A stretch of 44,494 nucleotides of DNA from Deltaproteobacteria bacterium (GCA_030688735.1 JAUYJC010000211.1:1-44494), one strand, 5' to 3'. Counted from the stretch's first letter, positions 1 through 7,851 are shown. Translations and numbers: made by a program. Notes: generated by a model not told the origin, from the sequence alone.

Positions 1-1
1 T

Positions 2-139
2 ATTCGTGCGGCGTACGAGACCGGTGCGTACGGTTACCAAGAAATCGCCAAACATTTTAAAGTCCATTTTACGACGGTGGGACGAATTATAAGATCGTCG
101 ACGCAGCGGAAAAACACCCTCAAGCAAGAAGGTAGATAA
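2..139 (+). CDS. C-terminal fragment of a transposase-like protein (partial at window start)
   Basis: The frame opening at base 2 stays open to a TAA at 137-139 and encodes 45 residues. It is not in the ORF track because its start lies outside the window. The peptide contains a helix-turn-helix-like segment with YQEIAKHF and VHFTTVGRIIR, followed by a basic tail. This pattern resembles the C-terminal HTH that follows the Y1 domain in REP-associated tyrosine transposases (TnpA_REP family). The catalytic domain is not visible, so any small HTH DNA-binding protein remains possible. It is followed by about 60 bases of non-coding DNA and the convergent end of the FAD monooxygenase gene. Confidence 0.45.
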   Translation: MRAAYETGAYGYQEIAKHFKVHFTTVGRIIRSSTQRKNTLKQEGR

Positions 140-197
140 CGGTCAGCGTTGCTACGTTGCTAGACCTGACCCCCACATTGTCTACATCTTGGTCATT

Positions 198-1379
198 TCA
201 AACTAACTTGACTATGAGAGGATTGTAGGAATAGAGCCACGCGTTTCGGTCGGCGCCTTCGTCGCGCTTGGCGAAGGACGCGCGAATTTCATCGACCGTG
301 CGCAGATGAAAGAGCGTCCGGTTGGCGGTGGATTGGTTGACGATGCGTACGGTTCGGTCGACGCGGTTGCGCTGGTAAAGCTGCAACGCATCGGGAATCG
401 AATCGGCCTGGTCCAGCGCCCGCGTCAACACGGCGCCGTCCTCGATCGCCATACAAGCACCCTGAGCGAGATAAGGTAGCGTCGGGTGCACCGCGTCCCC
501 CAAGAGCGTGGCTCGGCGTGTGCTCCAGTTCCTGATCGCGGGCCGATAGTGCAATGACCAGCGGTAGCAGCCGTCCTTATCGGCCGCGTCGATGATCGTC
601 TGCACATCGGCATGCCAGCCTTGGAAGTCCGCCTTGAACCTTTCCCAGGGAAATTTAGCCGTCCACGATTCCTCGGAAACTTCATCGGTCTCCACCAGCC
701 CGACGAAATTCAGCAGGGCGCCGGCGCGCAGGTAGTAGGCCACGACATGCCGGCCGGGGCCCATCCACACCGTCATGACCTGTTCCATGAATTCTTTCGG
801 CAAGCGTTCCACCGGTACGGTAATACGCCAGGCGGCATCGCCCGTGTACGTCGCGGGAACATTTCCGGCGATTTGTTGGCAGATGACGGACTTGAGACCG
901 TCCGCTCCGACCAAAAGGTCGCCCTGGACAATCGAACCGTCGGCAAGGCGCAGCCTGACGTTGTCGCCGCTCTCGTCGAAGCCAATGACCCGGCAGTTCA
1001 GTCGAATGGCGTCGCGCCTGAGCTCAAGCACCTTCGCCGCAAGCAGAGTGTGAACATCGGCGCGGTGAACCTGATAATACGGCGCGCCGTGCAATTGCTC
1101 ATGCTCATCGGACAGCGCAAATCGGTGAATCTCTTCGCCGGTGTCATGAAGGCGGAAGACGTAGGCCCCTGGTCGAACGCCCACCTTGGCTAACGGCGCT
1201 CCGAGCCCGAGATGGTGGAGCACATGGGTCGCGTTGGCGCTTAGCTGGAGACCCGCGCCGACCTCACTCAGCTCGGATGCCTGCTCGAAGATCGTAACAT
1301 CGTGCCCTGCCTGCAAAAGGTTCGCCGCGGCGGTCAATCCCCCGATGCCGGCTCCGGCGATGACGATCTTGTGCCTCAT
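198..1379 (-). CDS. FAD-dependent monooxygenase (salicylate/3-hydroxybenzoate hydroxylase type)
   Basis: Class A flavoprotein hydroxylase of about 393 residues, the usual length for the family. Motifs in order: an N-terminal dinucleotide-binding GAGIGGLTAA just after the chosen start, the mid-protein DG motif (VGADGLKS), and the GD motif (LLGDAVHPTLPYLAQGA) that contacts FAD. These enzymes hydroxylate aromatic rings with NAD(P)H and O2; the substrate cannot be read from sequence. The track ORF begins 39 codons upstream, but the Rossmann motif should sit near the N terminus. I therefore start at the ATG at 1379 (MRHKIVIAGAG). No catabolic partners are adjacent, so the pathway is unknown. Confidence 0.85.
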   Translation of the reverse strand: MRHKIVIAGAGIGGLTAAANLLQAGHDVTIFEQASELSEVGAGLQLSANATHVLHHLGLGAPLAKVGVRPGAYVFRLHDTGEEIHRFALSDEHEQLHGAPYYQVHRADVHTLLAAKVLELRRDAIRLNCRVIGFDESGDNVRLRLADGSIVQGDLLVGADGLKSVICQQIAGNVPATYTGDAAWRITVPVERLPKEFMEQVMTVWMGPGRHVVAYYLRAGALLNFVGLVETDEVSEESWTAKFPWERFKADFQGWHADVQTIIDAADKDGCYRWSLHYRPAIRNWSTRRATLLGDAVHPTLPYLAQGACMAIEDGAVLTRALDQADSIPDALQLYQRNRVDRTVRIVNQSTANRTLFHLRTVDEIRASFAKRDEGADRNAWLYSYNPLIVKLV

Positions 1380-1681
1380 CACCCAACACTCCGACCGATA
1401 TTGATTCTTTCCGCCGATAAACTCATTCAAGCTCGCGTCGTGGATACAATAACACGCGAGCCCGCCATGAGTTAACCCCGATCGTACGCGAAACACGCGG
1501 GGTCACCGATTCAACCGGCCATCGCCAAGAAAATCGGCGCTTCGCCAAATCCCGTGGACGAGGGTACACGGCAAGCCTTTTATGAGCTAGTAAATAAATC
1601 GCGCCAAGCACAGACGCAGAAGTAGTCATCGCAGCGCGCGCCCGGGTATACCGGACCGACGGATCCGATTCCGGGGCTGGA
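1380..1681. other. Intergenic stretch, no gene seen
   Basis: About 300 bases separate the monooxygenase start from the metallophosphoesterase stop. The track ORF at 1423-1629 (arginine-rich, no motifs) looks like chance coding. I see no RNA gene, strong hairpin or repeat here. It must carry the promoter of the monooxygenase gene, but no convincing -35/-10 pair stands out. Confidence 0.4.
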
Positions 1682-2707
1682 TCAATCCGCGCTCAGGATT
1701 TCAATCAGGACCGCTTCCGGCTCGGCGCCCCAGCGCCATGGAATCATGATGCTGCCGAGGCCGCGCGATACCACGAGCTGGGAAGAGCGAAAGGCATAGA
1801 CCCCTTCGTCCAGGCAAAAGCGGCTCTGGCGGATGAGCGGGCCGCCGTTGGCAAAGCGAATCTGACCGCCGTGGGTGTGGCCCGAGAGCGTCAGCGGCAC
1901 GCCGCACGCTTCGGCTTCGTAGAAATGATCGGGGTTGTGCGCGAGCAGAAGATGCGGCGCGCCGTGGTTCGACGTTAACCCCGACCAATCCGGTTTGCCC
2001 ATAATGAGATCGTCGATGCCGCCGAGCACGAAGCTGGCGCCGCCGTGGGCGATTTTTACCGACTCATTTTTTAGCGTCTTTATATTCACCGACAGCAAGC
2101 CTTGGCGTATCTCTTCCGGGTCTCCGCCGAAGTAGTCGTGATTGCCGAAACAAAACCAGGCGCCGAGCGGCGCTGCCGACAGCGGCGCTAGCGTACTGAG
2201 AACCTGCTTCGCCTCCCTGACGTGGCCGCTGACGAGATCGCCGCCCACGGCCACCAGGTCGGGCCGCAGGTTCATTAAAGAATCAACGATCGCGGACAAC
2301 AGTTCGGGTCTGAGAAAAATGCCGGCATGGATATCTGAGATATAAAGCACTCGCAGCGGCGCAACTCCCTTCGGCCAGCCGACGGGTGACAACGTGCTCT
2401 CGGCCAGACCGAAGCGTCTTTCCAGAAGCCAGCTGTAGGGGTTCCAGAGCTTGGAAAGGTGTGGATACAAGAAACGCGATATGAGGATATCCAAGTTGCG
2501 TTCGATTACTTTTACCAGTCCTTTGTTGGGATTAAGCCACCGGTGTTCCTTGCCCGTCACGACTCGTGGCGGCGCGAGTCGGCGCCTTTTTGGAATTACG
2601 GGTTGGATTTTGCCGGCTGAGACCAGCCCCGGTACGCTAATAACGTCCAATCGGACAGCTGTGTTTATCTCGCTTTCCCGTATTCGGTCGGGATCATAAG
2701 GGGTCAT
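1682..2707 (-). CDS. Metallophosphoesterase (YaeI/YkuE-like)
   Basis: A calcineurin-like phosphoesterase of 341 residues. The five family blocks are present in order in the C-terminal two thirds: SDIHAG, GGDLVSG, GNHDYFGG, LLLAHNPD and LSGHTHGGQ. Together they supply the Asp, His and Asn ligands of the dinuclear metal site. Relatives such as E. coli YaeI and B. subtilis YkuE are membrane-associated phosphodiesterases. This protein instead has about 110 extra N-terminal residues without an obvious signal peptide, including an aromatic-rich stretch (FLYPHLSKLWNPYSWLL) that might bind membrane. The start at 2707 has no good Shine-Dalgarno sequence, so an internal start is possible. The substrate is unknown. 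Confidence 0.8.
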   Translation of the reverse strand: MTPYDPDRIRESEINTAVRLDVISVPGLVSAGKIQPVIPKRRRLAPPRVVTGKEHRWLNPNKGLVKVIERNLDILISRFLYPHLSKLWNPYSWLLERRFGLAESTLSPVGWPKGVAPLRVLYISDIHAGIFLRPELLSAIVDSLMNLRPDLVAVGGDLVSGHVREAKQVLSTLAPLSAAPLGAWFCFGNHDYFGGDPEEIRQGLLSVNIKTLKNESVKIAHGGASFVLGGIDDLIMGKPDWSGLTSNHGAPHLLLAHNPDHFYEAEACGVPLTLSGHTHGGQIRFANGGPLIRQSRFCLDEGVYAFRSSQLVVSRGLGSIMIPWRWGAEPEAVLIEILSAD

Positions 2708-2819
2708 AAGATAATATTTTGCCCCATCGGCTCCGGCGCGGCAATAGCGAACTCACCGGCCGGTAGCGCGCACGGTGGCAAGACGGCCAATGCAAAAGTA
2801 ATTGGGGCAATGATGCCGC

Positions 2820-3826
2820 TCAGCGCCCGGGGGGCATTCCCAGCTCTTGCTGGGCGCGGCGCAAGTAGCTCATGTCGAGGTATTTTTCCGGCGCGGGATA
2901 GGGGCGGCTTTTGAACAACCGGTCGCCCATCAAATCGATGAGCCGCTGAAACCCTTCGCGATTCACCGAGCCGTCGCGGCTGATGATGCCCTGAGCGAGA
3001 TATTCCTCGACGGTGGGGCGGGTGTACTTAAGCTGAATTCCGGTGCGCTTGGTCACCAGGTCCGCGGCTTCTTCCTTATGGGTGTGCGCCCACTGCATCG
3101 CCCGCACCATCGCTTTCAAATAGCGCACGGTGAGCTGGCTGTTGGTCTCGGCCCAGCGGCCGTCGACGATCAGGCTGTGAAATTGCAAGTTCGGTATGTA
3201 ATCTTGCAAGCGCGCGATTTCGGGAAAACCAAGCTCCCGCGACCGAGGCAGATCGCCGCCCAGGATCATCGTCGCCGAGGTGTTGCAGCCTTTGGGCTCG
3301 CCAGCCGCTGCACGGTGGGGCCGTTCTGGATGATTGTGTAATCGCGATTGAGCTCAAGACCCTGGGTTTTGAGCATCTCACGCAAAAATATCGTGCTGCC
3401 GGAAACCAAACTCACCACGCCGAGGGTCGTGCCATTAAGCTCTTTGATCGTTTTGTACTTCGGACATCCGACCAACGTGTAGGCGGCGATGGGCACGGTG
3501 CCGCCGATGATTTTTAACGCGGCGCCGCGCTCGACCGCGTTGATCGCCGCGGAGGGATCGACGATGGCGACATGCACCTGGCCGGCGATGAGCGCCTGGA
3601 CCAGCGTATCGGTCGAGCCGATCAAGACGACGTCGCCCTGAATGCCTTCTTGCGCGAAGAAACCTTTGTCCGTGGCGGCGTAGTTCGGCAGTTGCTCGAC
3701 TGTGCGCGAGACGTTGCCGATGATCACCCTGTCCGCAGCATGGGCCGACGAAGGGCACACGAGGGCCAAGATGCCGGTCAACAACATTCCGGTTAATTTC
3801 AACGGCGCATTAAGTTTCATGATCAT
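2820..3826 (-). pseudogene. ABC-type substrate-binding protein (NMT1/SsuA-like), frameshifted
   Basis: Two track ORFs (3266-3826 and 2820-3269) are halves of one periplasmic binding protein of about 335 residues. The first half has a signal peptide ending SSAHA and the family opening (NYAATDKGFFAQEGI, LVQALIAGQVHVAIVD). The second begins in another frame with SATMILGGDLPRSRELGF and continues to a normal C terminus. The frames join smoothly if one G is restored in the run AAAGGC near 3290, so a single-base deletion explains the break. This may be true gene decay or a sequencing error. The likely start is the ATG at 3820, six bases after GGGAGG. It lies nine bases downstream of the deacetylase stop, so the two were probably co-transcribed. 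Such proteins often bind small aromatic or sulfonate-like ligands; no permease or ATPase is in view. Confidence 0.75.
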
Positions 3827-3835
3827 CCTCCCGAA

Positions 3836-4705
3836 TTACGGTTTCTGATAGTAGTTGGCGTAGTAGTAGTCGGCGATCTCCGCGCCGGTGGTTTTCCAGA
3901 CGCCGTCGTGGGCGCAGATGTAGTCGAGGGCTTGATCTAGATACTTTATGCGGAAGGCCAGGCCGATGACGAACGGATGGAGCGGCAGGGTCATCACCCG
4001 CCCTTGCGTCGCCCCCTCGGCGTACAAGGTATCGAACTGGTCGCACACCATTTGCAGCCAGTCTTTCGGCGTGTGGCCGCCTTGAAAGATGACGCGAATG
4101 TCGTTGAGCCCTTGCTGATAGGGAATCGCGATCATCCGCCCCGACTTGACGCGCATGGCGCAGGGCTGATCGTCGAATCCCCAGTCGCAGACGTAATCGA
4201 ACCCCTCGGCGGCGAGGTGGTCCAGCGTGTGCGGGCTTTCGTCGCCGCCGCCGGGACCGAGCCAGCCGCGCGGCACCTTGCCGGTCGCCGCCGCGATGGT
4301 GTCTTTGATCTGCTTGACCACGGCCCGCTCCTGGTCCGTGGGATATTGATTCATCCGAATGTTGTTGGTCACGCCGTGCCCGAGCCACTCCCAGTTGCGT
4401 TGGTTGCCTTCCTCGATGATCGCCGGATGGTGCGCGCATACGTCGGAGTTAAGCAGCACCGTGGCGCGTATGCCATGTTTGTCCAGCACGTCCATCATGC
4501 GAAAGACACCGATGCGTGAGCCGTAATCGCGCAGCGCGTAACCCGTGACATCCGGCAACTGAGAGCCGGGCGCGCCGGGGATCACTTTGTCGATGTGAAA
4601 GAATTCAATATTGGGCGCCACCATCAAGGCGATGCGCGCGTTATTCGGCCACTTGAACGATTTGCGCCGGATGATCGGCGTGTAATCATAACGATCGGTC
4701 TGCAT
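3836..4705 (-). CDS. Polysaccharide deacetylase family protein (PuuE/allantoinase-like NodB fold)
   Basis: A protein of 289 residues with the NodB-homology pattern: an N-terminal motif where the family has its Asp (VAPNIEFFHID), a helix with LDKHGIRATVLLNSDVC, the HP pair in the second motif, GHGVTNN, and a later WLGPGGG segment. It belongs to the branch that includes PuuE-type allantoinases rather than chitin deacetylases. The usual first Asp appears as Asn-Ile-Glu, so metal use is uncertain. I chose the ATG at 4705 because AGGAG lies just upstream and the MQTDRYDY opening is family-like; the 91-residue upstream extension in the track looks non-coding. The gene is followed after nine bases by the broken binding-protein gene, suggesting uptake plus hydrolysis of one small compound. 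Confidence 0.75.
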   Translation of the reverse strand: MQTDRYDYTPIIRRKSFKWPNNARIALMVAPNIEFFHIDKVIPGAPGSQLPDVTGYALRDYGSRIGVFRMMDVLDKHGIRATVLLNSDVCAHHPAIIEEGNQRNWEWLGHGVTNNIRMNQYPTDQERAVVKQIKDTIAAATGKVPRGWLGPGGGDESPHTLDHLAAEGFDYVCDWGFDDQPCAMRVKSGRMIAIPYQQGLNDIRVIFQGGHTPKDWLQMVCDQFDTLYAEGATQGRVMTLPLHPFVIGLAFRIKYLDQALDYICAHDGVWKTTGAEIADYYYANYYQKP

Positions 4706-4821
4706 CTCGGCGCTCCTGTCGTTTGGCTTTAGGTAATCCGACACTATGACAGTCGCGATCGCGGCGTCAAGGTTCGCCTTGGCGCCGCAGAATAGCGGGT
4801 GAAAGGTGGGGTTCCAGACGG

Positions 4822-4893
4822 CGATAACGCTCGCGCTCACCCGCGACCGTTCGGCGACAGCGTGCGGTCGCCGGGTGCAGCGCGTTGTTATGC
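4822..4893 (-). other. attC-like integron recombination site, copy 1
   Basis: A 72-base imperfect palindrome. On the minus strand it opens with GCATAAC and closes with GTTATCG. Inside, the arms CGCGCT-G-CACCC-G-GCGACCG and CGGTCGC-GGGTG-AGCGCG pair over about 17 bp and leave two extra bases, both in the left arm. A small unpaired AA/AGC spacer lies next to the core boxes, and the apical loop is about 15 bases. This is the attC plan (R''-L''-loop-L'-R') with extrahelical bases in L''. The asymmetry sets the orientation as minus, the same as three of the four genes beside it. The right core deviates from GTTRRRY at its end. No integrase gene is visible. Confidence 0.6.
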
Positions 4894-5063
4894 AGCGGGC
4901 CAAGGAATCGCGGCACTCCGGCGATCGGCTGAGGATAGCACTTCGGACTCTTCGTGGAATCGTGAGGGCAAAGACCATACAAGGAATCCGGCAGGCGACC
5001 GCCAGGCTTGCGGTAGGGAATCAGAACTCCTATCCTCAATCAGTGAACGGAAGCGGAACAGCC

Positions 5064-5801
5064 ATGCGCGCCTATCTCGTGCGAGTCGCAGTGGACCAGA
5101 CGTTCGGAGGGTGGAACTCACCCGTGGACCCGGAGACCAACGAGTTCGTGTACGTCCCCATCCCCGAGCAAAGGGCCATGCGGGCCGCGCTCGCGACACC
5201 GTACAGTCTGGTCCAGCCCGCCTTGGCTCGGTTCACGGACACACATCCCGCAGCGCGGTCTCGGTCCGTTCAACTCCCGTCGGATCTAACCTCGGCAAAC
5301 ATGCACCTCGACCCGGATTTTGAACACCTCACCTACGGTGACAATGGCGTGCGGCGGGGCAAGGGGCTGGCCGGTCTCGGCCGCCGCGATATCGTCGTCT
5401 TCTACAGCGGCCTCAGGCCGGTGGCTGCTTGCCAGCACCGTCTCGTCTACGCGCTCGTCGGTCTGTACCGGGTGCGCGAGGTGGTGCGCCTCGAGTCGGT
5501 CGCCGCGCCTCGGTGGTCCGAAAACGCCCATACGCGCTGCATCAAGCACGTGGGGAGCGACGTCATCGTGCGGGCCGAGCGCGGTTCCAGCGGCCGGCTA
5601 CGGCGGTGCATTCCGATCGGCGAGTTTCGCGACGGAGCCTACCGGCTGACTCACAGGATCCTGGAGGCTTGGGGAGGACTCTCCTGCCGCGACGGCTACC
5701 TTCAGCGAAGCGCCGTCCCACCCAGCCTCCTCGACCCGCGGCGATTCATCAATTGGTTCGAACGGCAGGGCGCGGAGCTGGTCAACGTGAACAACCTTTG
5801 A
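5064..5801 (+). CDS. Nmad3-like hypothetical protein (putative nucleotide-modification associated domain)
   Basis: A cytosolic protein of 245 residues with no signal or membrane segment. It opens with MRAYLVRVAVDQTFGGWNSP, followed by FVYVPIPE, HLDPDFEHLTYGD and DIVVFYSGLRP. This order (GG-SP near the start, PIPE, HLDPD, then a GD-x-FFxGxR-type strand) is what I associate with the Nmad3 family, predicted from genome context to act in DNA base modification systems. The assignment is from memory of the family pattern, not a search. I start at ATG 5064, preceded by GGAAGCGGAA; the 86-residue upstream extension overlaps the attC-like site and looks non-coding. The last 20 bases overlap the convergent gene at 5782-6276. 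Confidence 0.5.
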   Translation: MRAYLVRVAVDQTFGGWNSPVDPETNEFVYVPIPEQRAMRAALATPYSLVQPALARFTDTHPAARSRSVQLPSDLTSANMHLDPDFEHLTYGDNGVRRGKGLAGLGRRDIVVFYSGLRPVAACQHRLVYALVGLYRVREVVRLESVAAPRWSENAHTRCIKHVGSDVIVRAERGSSGRLRRCIPIGEFRDGAYRLTHRILEAWGGLSCRDGYLQRSAVPPSLLDPRRFINWFERQGAELVNVNNL

Positions 5802-6276
5802 TCGCCTTCGCAGACGGAGTCCGGGGCACGCACTTCTTCGAAGTTGTCACGCGGCCAGCACCACCGGCGGAAGATGGTGGAGCGTCCTTCGCCAGGGCGA
5901 GGATGTTCCCTACTTCTCCCACTTCTCCTCGGTCGAGGCTGTTCATGACTTTGCGCACGTTCTTCGAGTACATCCTGTTGGCGAGCTTCGGGGCCAGTTC
6001 AGGGAAACTCGGCCCATCGCACTCGAACAAGAGGAAATGGTCAAAGGTGACGATCAGCCCGGGCTTGCCGGCCTCTGCCCTCTTGTGCGGCCCGATACCG
6101 ATCCAGTTCACCTTGCGGGCCAGCCCGTGCGACTCGGGTTCGGCGCTGATGCCACCCACGCCAATGACCGCCTCGAAACCCCACGTTCGGACTGAGCGCA
6201 TGCAGTCGTGAATGCCGAACCGCCCCTTTTTATCCGGATCGCCTGTGTGGGTTCGCTTGTAGATGAGCGTGCGCAT
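5782..6276 (-). CDS. Conserved hypothetical protein in cassette-like island
   Basis: An unrecognised soluble protein of 164 residues. It opens with MRTLIYKRTHTGDPD, then FGIHDCMRSVR, AVIGVGGIS, WIGIGPHKR and LIVTFDHFLLFECDG. Regularly spaced hydrophobic strands with Gly turns suggest an alpha/beta fold, with a Lys/Ala-rich, poorly structured tail. There is no catalytic signature I can name. The first half (GDPD, HDCM, GVGG, GIGPHK) carries polar and Gly motifs strong enough to suggest a real family. It is convergent with, and overlaps, the Nmad3-like gene by 20 bases. Its start lies 90 bases downstream of the second attC-like site in the same orientation. The final 20 residues are the part that overlaps and may be less constrained. 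Confidence 0.6.
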   Translation of the reverse strand: MRTLIYKRTHTGDPDKKGRFGIHDCMRSVRTWGFEAVIGVGGISAEPESHGLARKVNWIGIGPHKRAEAGKPGLIVTFDHFLLFECDGPSFPELAPKLANRMYSKNVRKVMNSLDRGEVGEVGNILALAKDAPPSSAGGAGRVTTSKKCVPRTPSAKAIKGCSR

Positions 6277-6366
6277 GACCTGGCCCCCTTTAGCCTCACC
6301 GAAAAGACCGCCGCCGGGATCGCGGCGAGCAAGATGCCGTGCCCTCGTCCATAGCTTTCAGCACCT

Positions 6367-6438
6367 GCATAACGCGCGCAGTGAGCAGCCGCGGCGAGCG
6401 GATGCGAGCCAACGGGCTACTCCATTGCGAAGTTAGAC
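6367..6438 (-). other. attC-like integron recombination site, copy 2
   Basis: A 72-base imperfect palindrome. On the minus strand it begins with GTCTAAC (a perfect RYYYAAC box), whose TAA is also the stop codon of the 6433-6981 gene, and it ends with GTTATGC. The arms pair as CGCA/TGCG and GAGTAGCC/GGCTGCTC (one G-T wobble). The linker is one base longer in the left arm, and a TT/CGC spacer loop lies next to the cores. Its right core GTTATGC is the exact reverse complement of the left core GCATAAC of copy 1. That is the relationship expected for the two ends of one excisable cassette. No integrase gene lies nearby. Confidence 0.6.
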
Positions 6439-6981
6439 GTTTGGCACATCGCCCCACACCTGCTGCTCGCTCAGCGGAATGACCTCGACGTCAGGAAATC
6501 GCTCAAGGCGAAGCGGCTTGCAGTCCTCCCCGGGGCAGTAAAAGAACACGTACTTGTGCGTCGCGTCGGTTTCCGCAACCTTCGCCACGTCCTTGACGAG
6601 TTTACGGTTGTTCGTGCGATGGACCGCGGCGAAGACCTCGGCTGCCACACTCTGAGATGCTGATTCGAGGTCGCTCCCAGCGGAGGTGCCGAGATTGAGG
6701 CTGATAGGAGCGGAGCCGGGATGGCGGATGAGGATCTGCTCGGCGGCGGCGAGGGATACCAGATAGGTGAAGGTCTGGTTTACTTGCTCGATCAGGTTGA
6801 GACGCCGATTTTCGATAGGGTGATACCCGAGTTCATGAAACTTCATGCGGACGAAAGCTTCGATCGGTGCTGTTGAACCGGCAAGGTGGGCTATGGCCTT
6901 CGCGGCGTTGGTCGTGGCGGCCGCAATGGTCTTTCGCAGTTGCTCGATCTGCCCGCGATCGTGGATGGTGTGAGATGGCAT
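6433..6981 (-). CDS. Hypothetical protein, possible restriction-endonuclease-like fold
   Basis: A soluble protein of 182 residues, not confidently recognised. The N-terminal half is helical. The second half has a pattern like a PD-(D/E)XK core: a strand ending in an acidic residue (GSDLES), then VAAEVFAAVHRTNNRKLVKDVAKV, then THKYVFFYCPG and a final strand with VEVIPL. In such folds an acidic residue is followed by an E-x-K/Q strand; here E-V-F replaces it, so activity is doubtful and the fold call is inference only. The start at 6981 has GGAGA upstream. The gene lies 21 bases after the 7003-7491 gene in the same direction. Its TAA stop lies inside the attC-like core GTCTAAC, as is common in integron cassettes. 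Confidence 0.55.
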   Translation of the reverse strand: MPSHTIHDRGQIEQLRKTIAAATTNAAKAIAHLAGSTAPIEAFVRMKFHELGYHPIENRRLNLIEQVNQTFTYLVSLAAAEQILIRHPGSAPISLNLGTSAGSDLESASQSVAAEVFAAVHRTNNRKLVKDVAKVAETDATHKYVFFYCPGEDCKPLRLERFPDVEVIPLSEQQVWGDVPNV

Positions 6982-7002
6982 TAAGGTCTCCAGACGTCTG
7001 AA

Positions 7003-7491
7003 TTAAGCCGAGTCGCGAGCGGCTTCGGCTTGAATGAATAGTTGGCCCGATACCTTCTTGATCTGTGATGGCCATGCCCCCGGGCAGTTCATGCCCTTAA
7101 AGTAGACGCGACCGTTGGAGCCTATCGACGAGACAATAAACCTCTGACGGGGATCAGTAGCAATGCCGTCAATTTCAAAGTCCTCTAGCAAAGCAACCTC
7201 ATCTCCCGGCTTTAGATTCAAAGCCTGAAGGGCATGTCGGTTGTCTTGCGATAACTTGTCTCCGATCCGCGCGCTAGCAACCCTAATAGTGTCCTTTGAA
7301 ACTTTAATGCCAATCTCTTCCGCAAACTTCCTCTGACGAGCAGTGGATCTCTTGGGTGGGAGTTGGCCTATCGCTGTCGCAACGGCATCATGAATTCGAG
7401 CAGCTGCTACGTCATGAGTATCATCTGATACGTCGATGCCAAGTTTTGCTGCGATATTCTTTTGGGCGCTTGAGGAGCGAGATTTCCGCAC
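7003..7491 (-). CDS. Hypothetical protein with two tandem N-terminal helical repeats
   Basis: A basic soluble protein of 162 residues starting with GTG at 7491, with GGAGA seven bases upstream. The N-terminal half holds two copies of a roughly 35-residue unit: NIAAKLGIDVSDDTHDVAAARI and KFAEEIGIKVSKDTIRVASARI. The pattern Q-x3-A-x2-(L/I)-G-I-x-V-S-x-D-T resembles small helical DNA- or protein-binding modules seen in phage and mobile-element proteins. The C-terminal half is beta-rich (LKPGDEVALLEDFEIDGIA, RQRFIVSSIGSNGRVYFKG), suggestive of an SH3-like or KOW-like barrel. It is the first gene of a two-gene unit with 6433-6981. The start lies only 19 bases after the core box GTTAGCC (minus strand, 7511-7517), as expected for the first gene of a cassette. 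Function unknown. Confidence 0.6.
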   Translation of the reverse strand: MRKSRSSSAQKNIAAKLGIDVSDDTHDVAAARIHDAVATAIGQLPPKRSTARQRKFAEEIGIKVSKDTIRVASARIGDKLSQDNRHALQALNLKPGDEVALLEDFEIDGIATDPRQRFIVSSIGSNGRVYFKGMNCPGAWPSQIKKVSGQLFIQAEAARDSA

Positions 7492-7819
7492 GACAATTCT
7501 CCGTGTGACGGGCTAACGACCGAGTTGACCGGGGTTCCGGGGACATAATACTAATTTTCAGGAAGCCCCTTCGGCCGAGGTCCTCGCTTTCCTAAGCTGA
7601 GCTGCCGTCCCGTCGGCATATGCGCTACGATCGCTGTCGCTGCTGAAGATGGGGTTGATCGTACGCCCCTCTGGGTTACATGATTTGGATAATCAGGCAC
7701 CACGAGTCTGGAAATCCGAGCCATGGACGAAGCGTATTAGATTGCCTGCGAAGCCGTCAAGAAGAATTTGGTAGTGTGTCCCTGGTATTCCACCATCCCC
7801 GAAGGAGACACTTACGCCC

Positions 7820-7851
7820 AAAAAAAACGGGCTCCGATGTTCTCGGAGCCC
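7820..7851 (-). terminator. Intrinsic terminator reading leftward
   Basis: On the minus strand, GGGCTCCGA pairs perfectly with TCGGAGCCC across a five-base loop, followed by G and a run of seven to eight T. It would end a transcript coming from higher coordinates, from the stretch 7852-8400 where no proper gene is recognised. It would also insulate the cassette-like genes starting at 7491. Confidence 0.85.

Noticed and set aside
3977-4519. Plus-strand ORF across the deacetylase gene
   Set aside because: Shadow of a well-supported minus-strand gene.
4822-6438. Plus-strand orientation for the attC-like sites
   Set aside because: GTTAGAC at 6432-6438 is a perfect right core on plus, but the extra bases of both stems fall in the arm that is left only in minus orientation, and the stop-in-core arrangement also fits minus.
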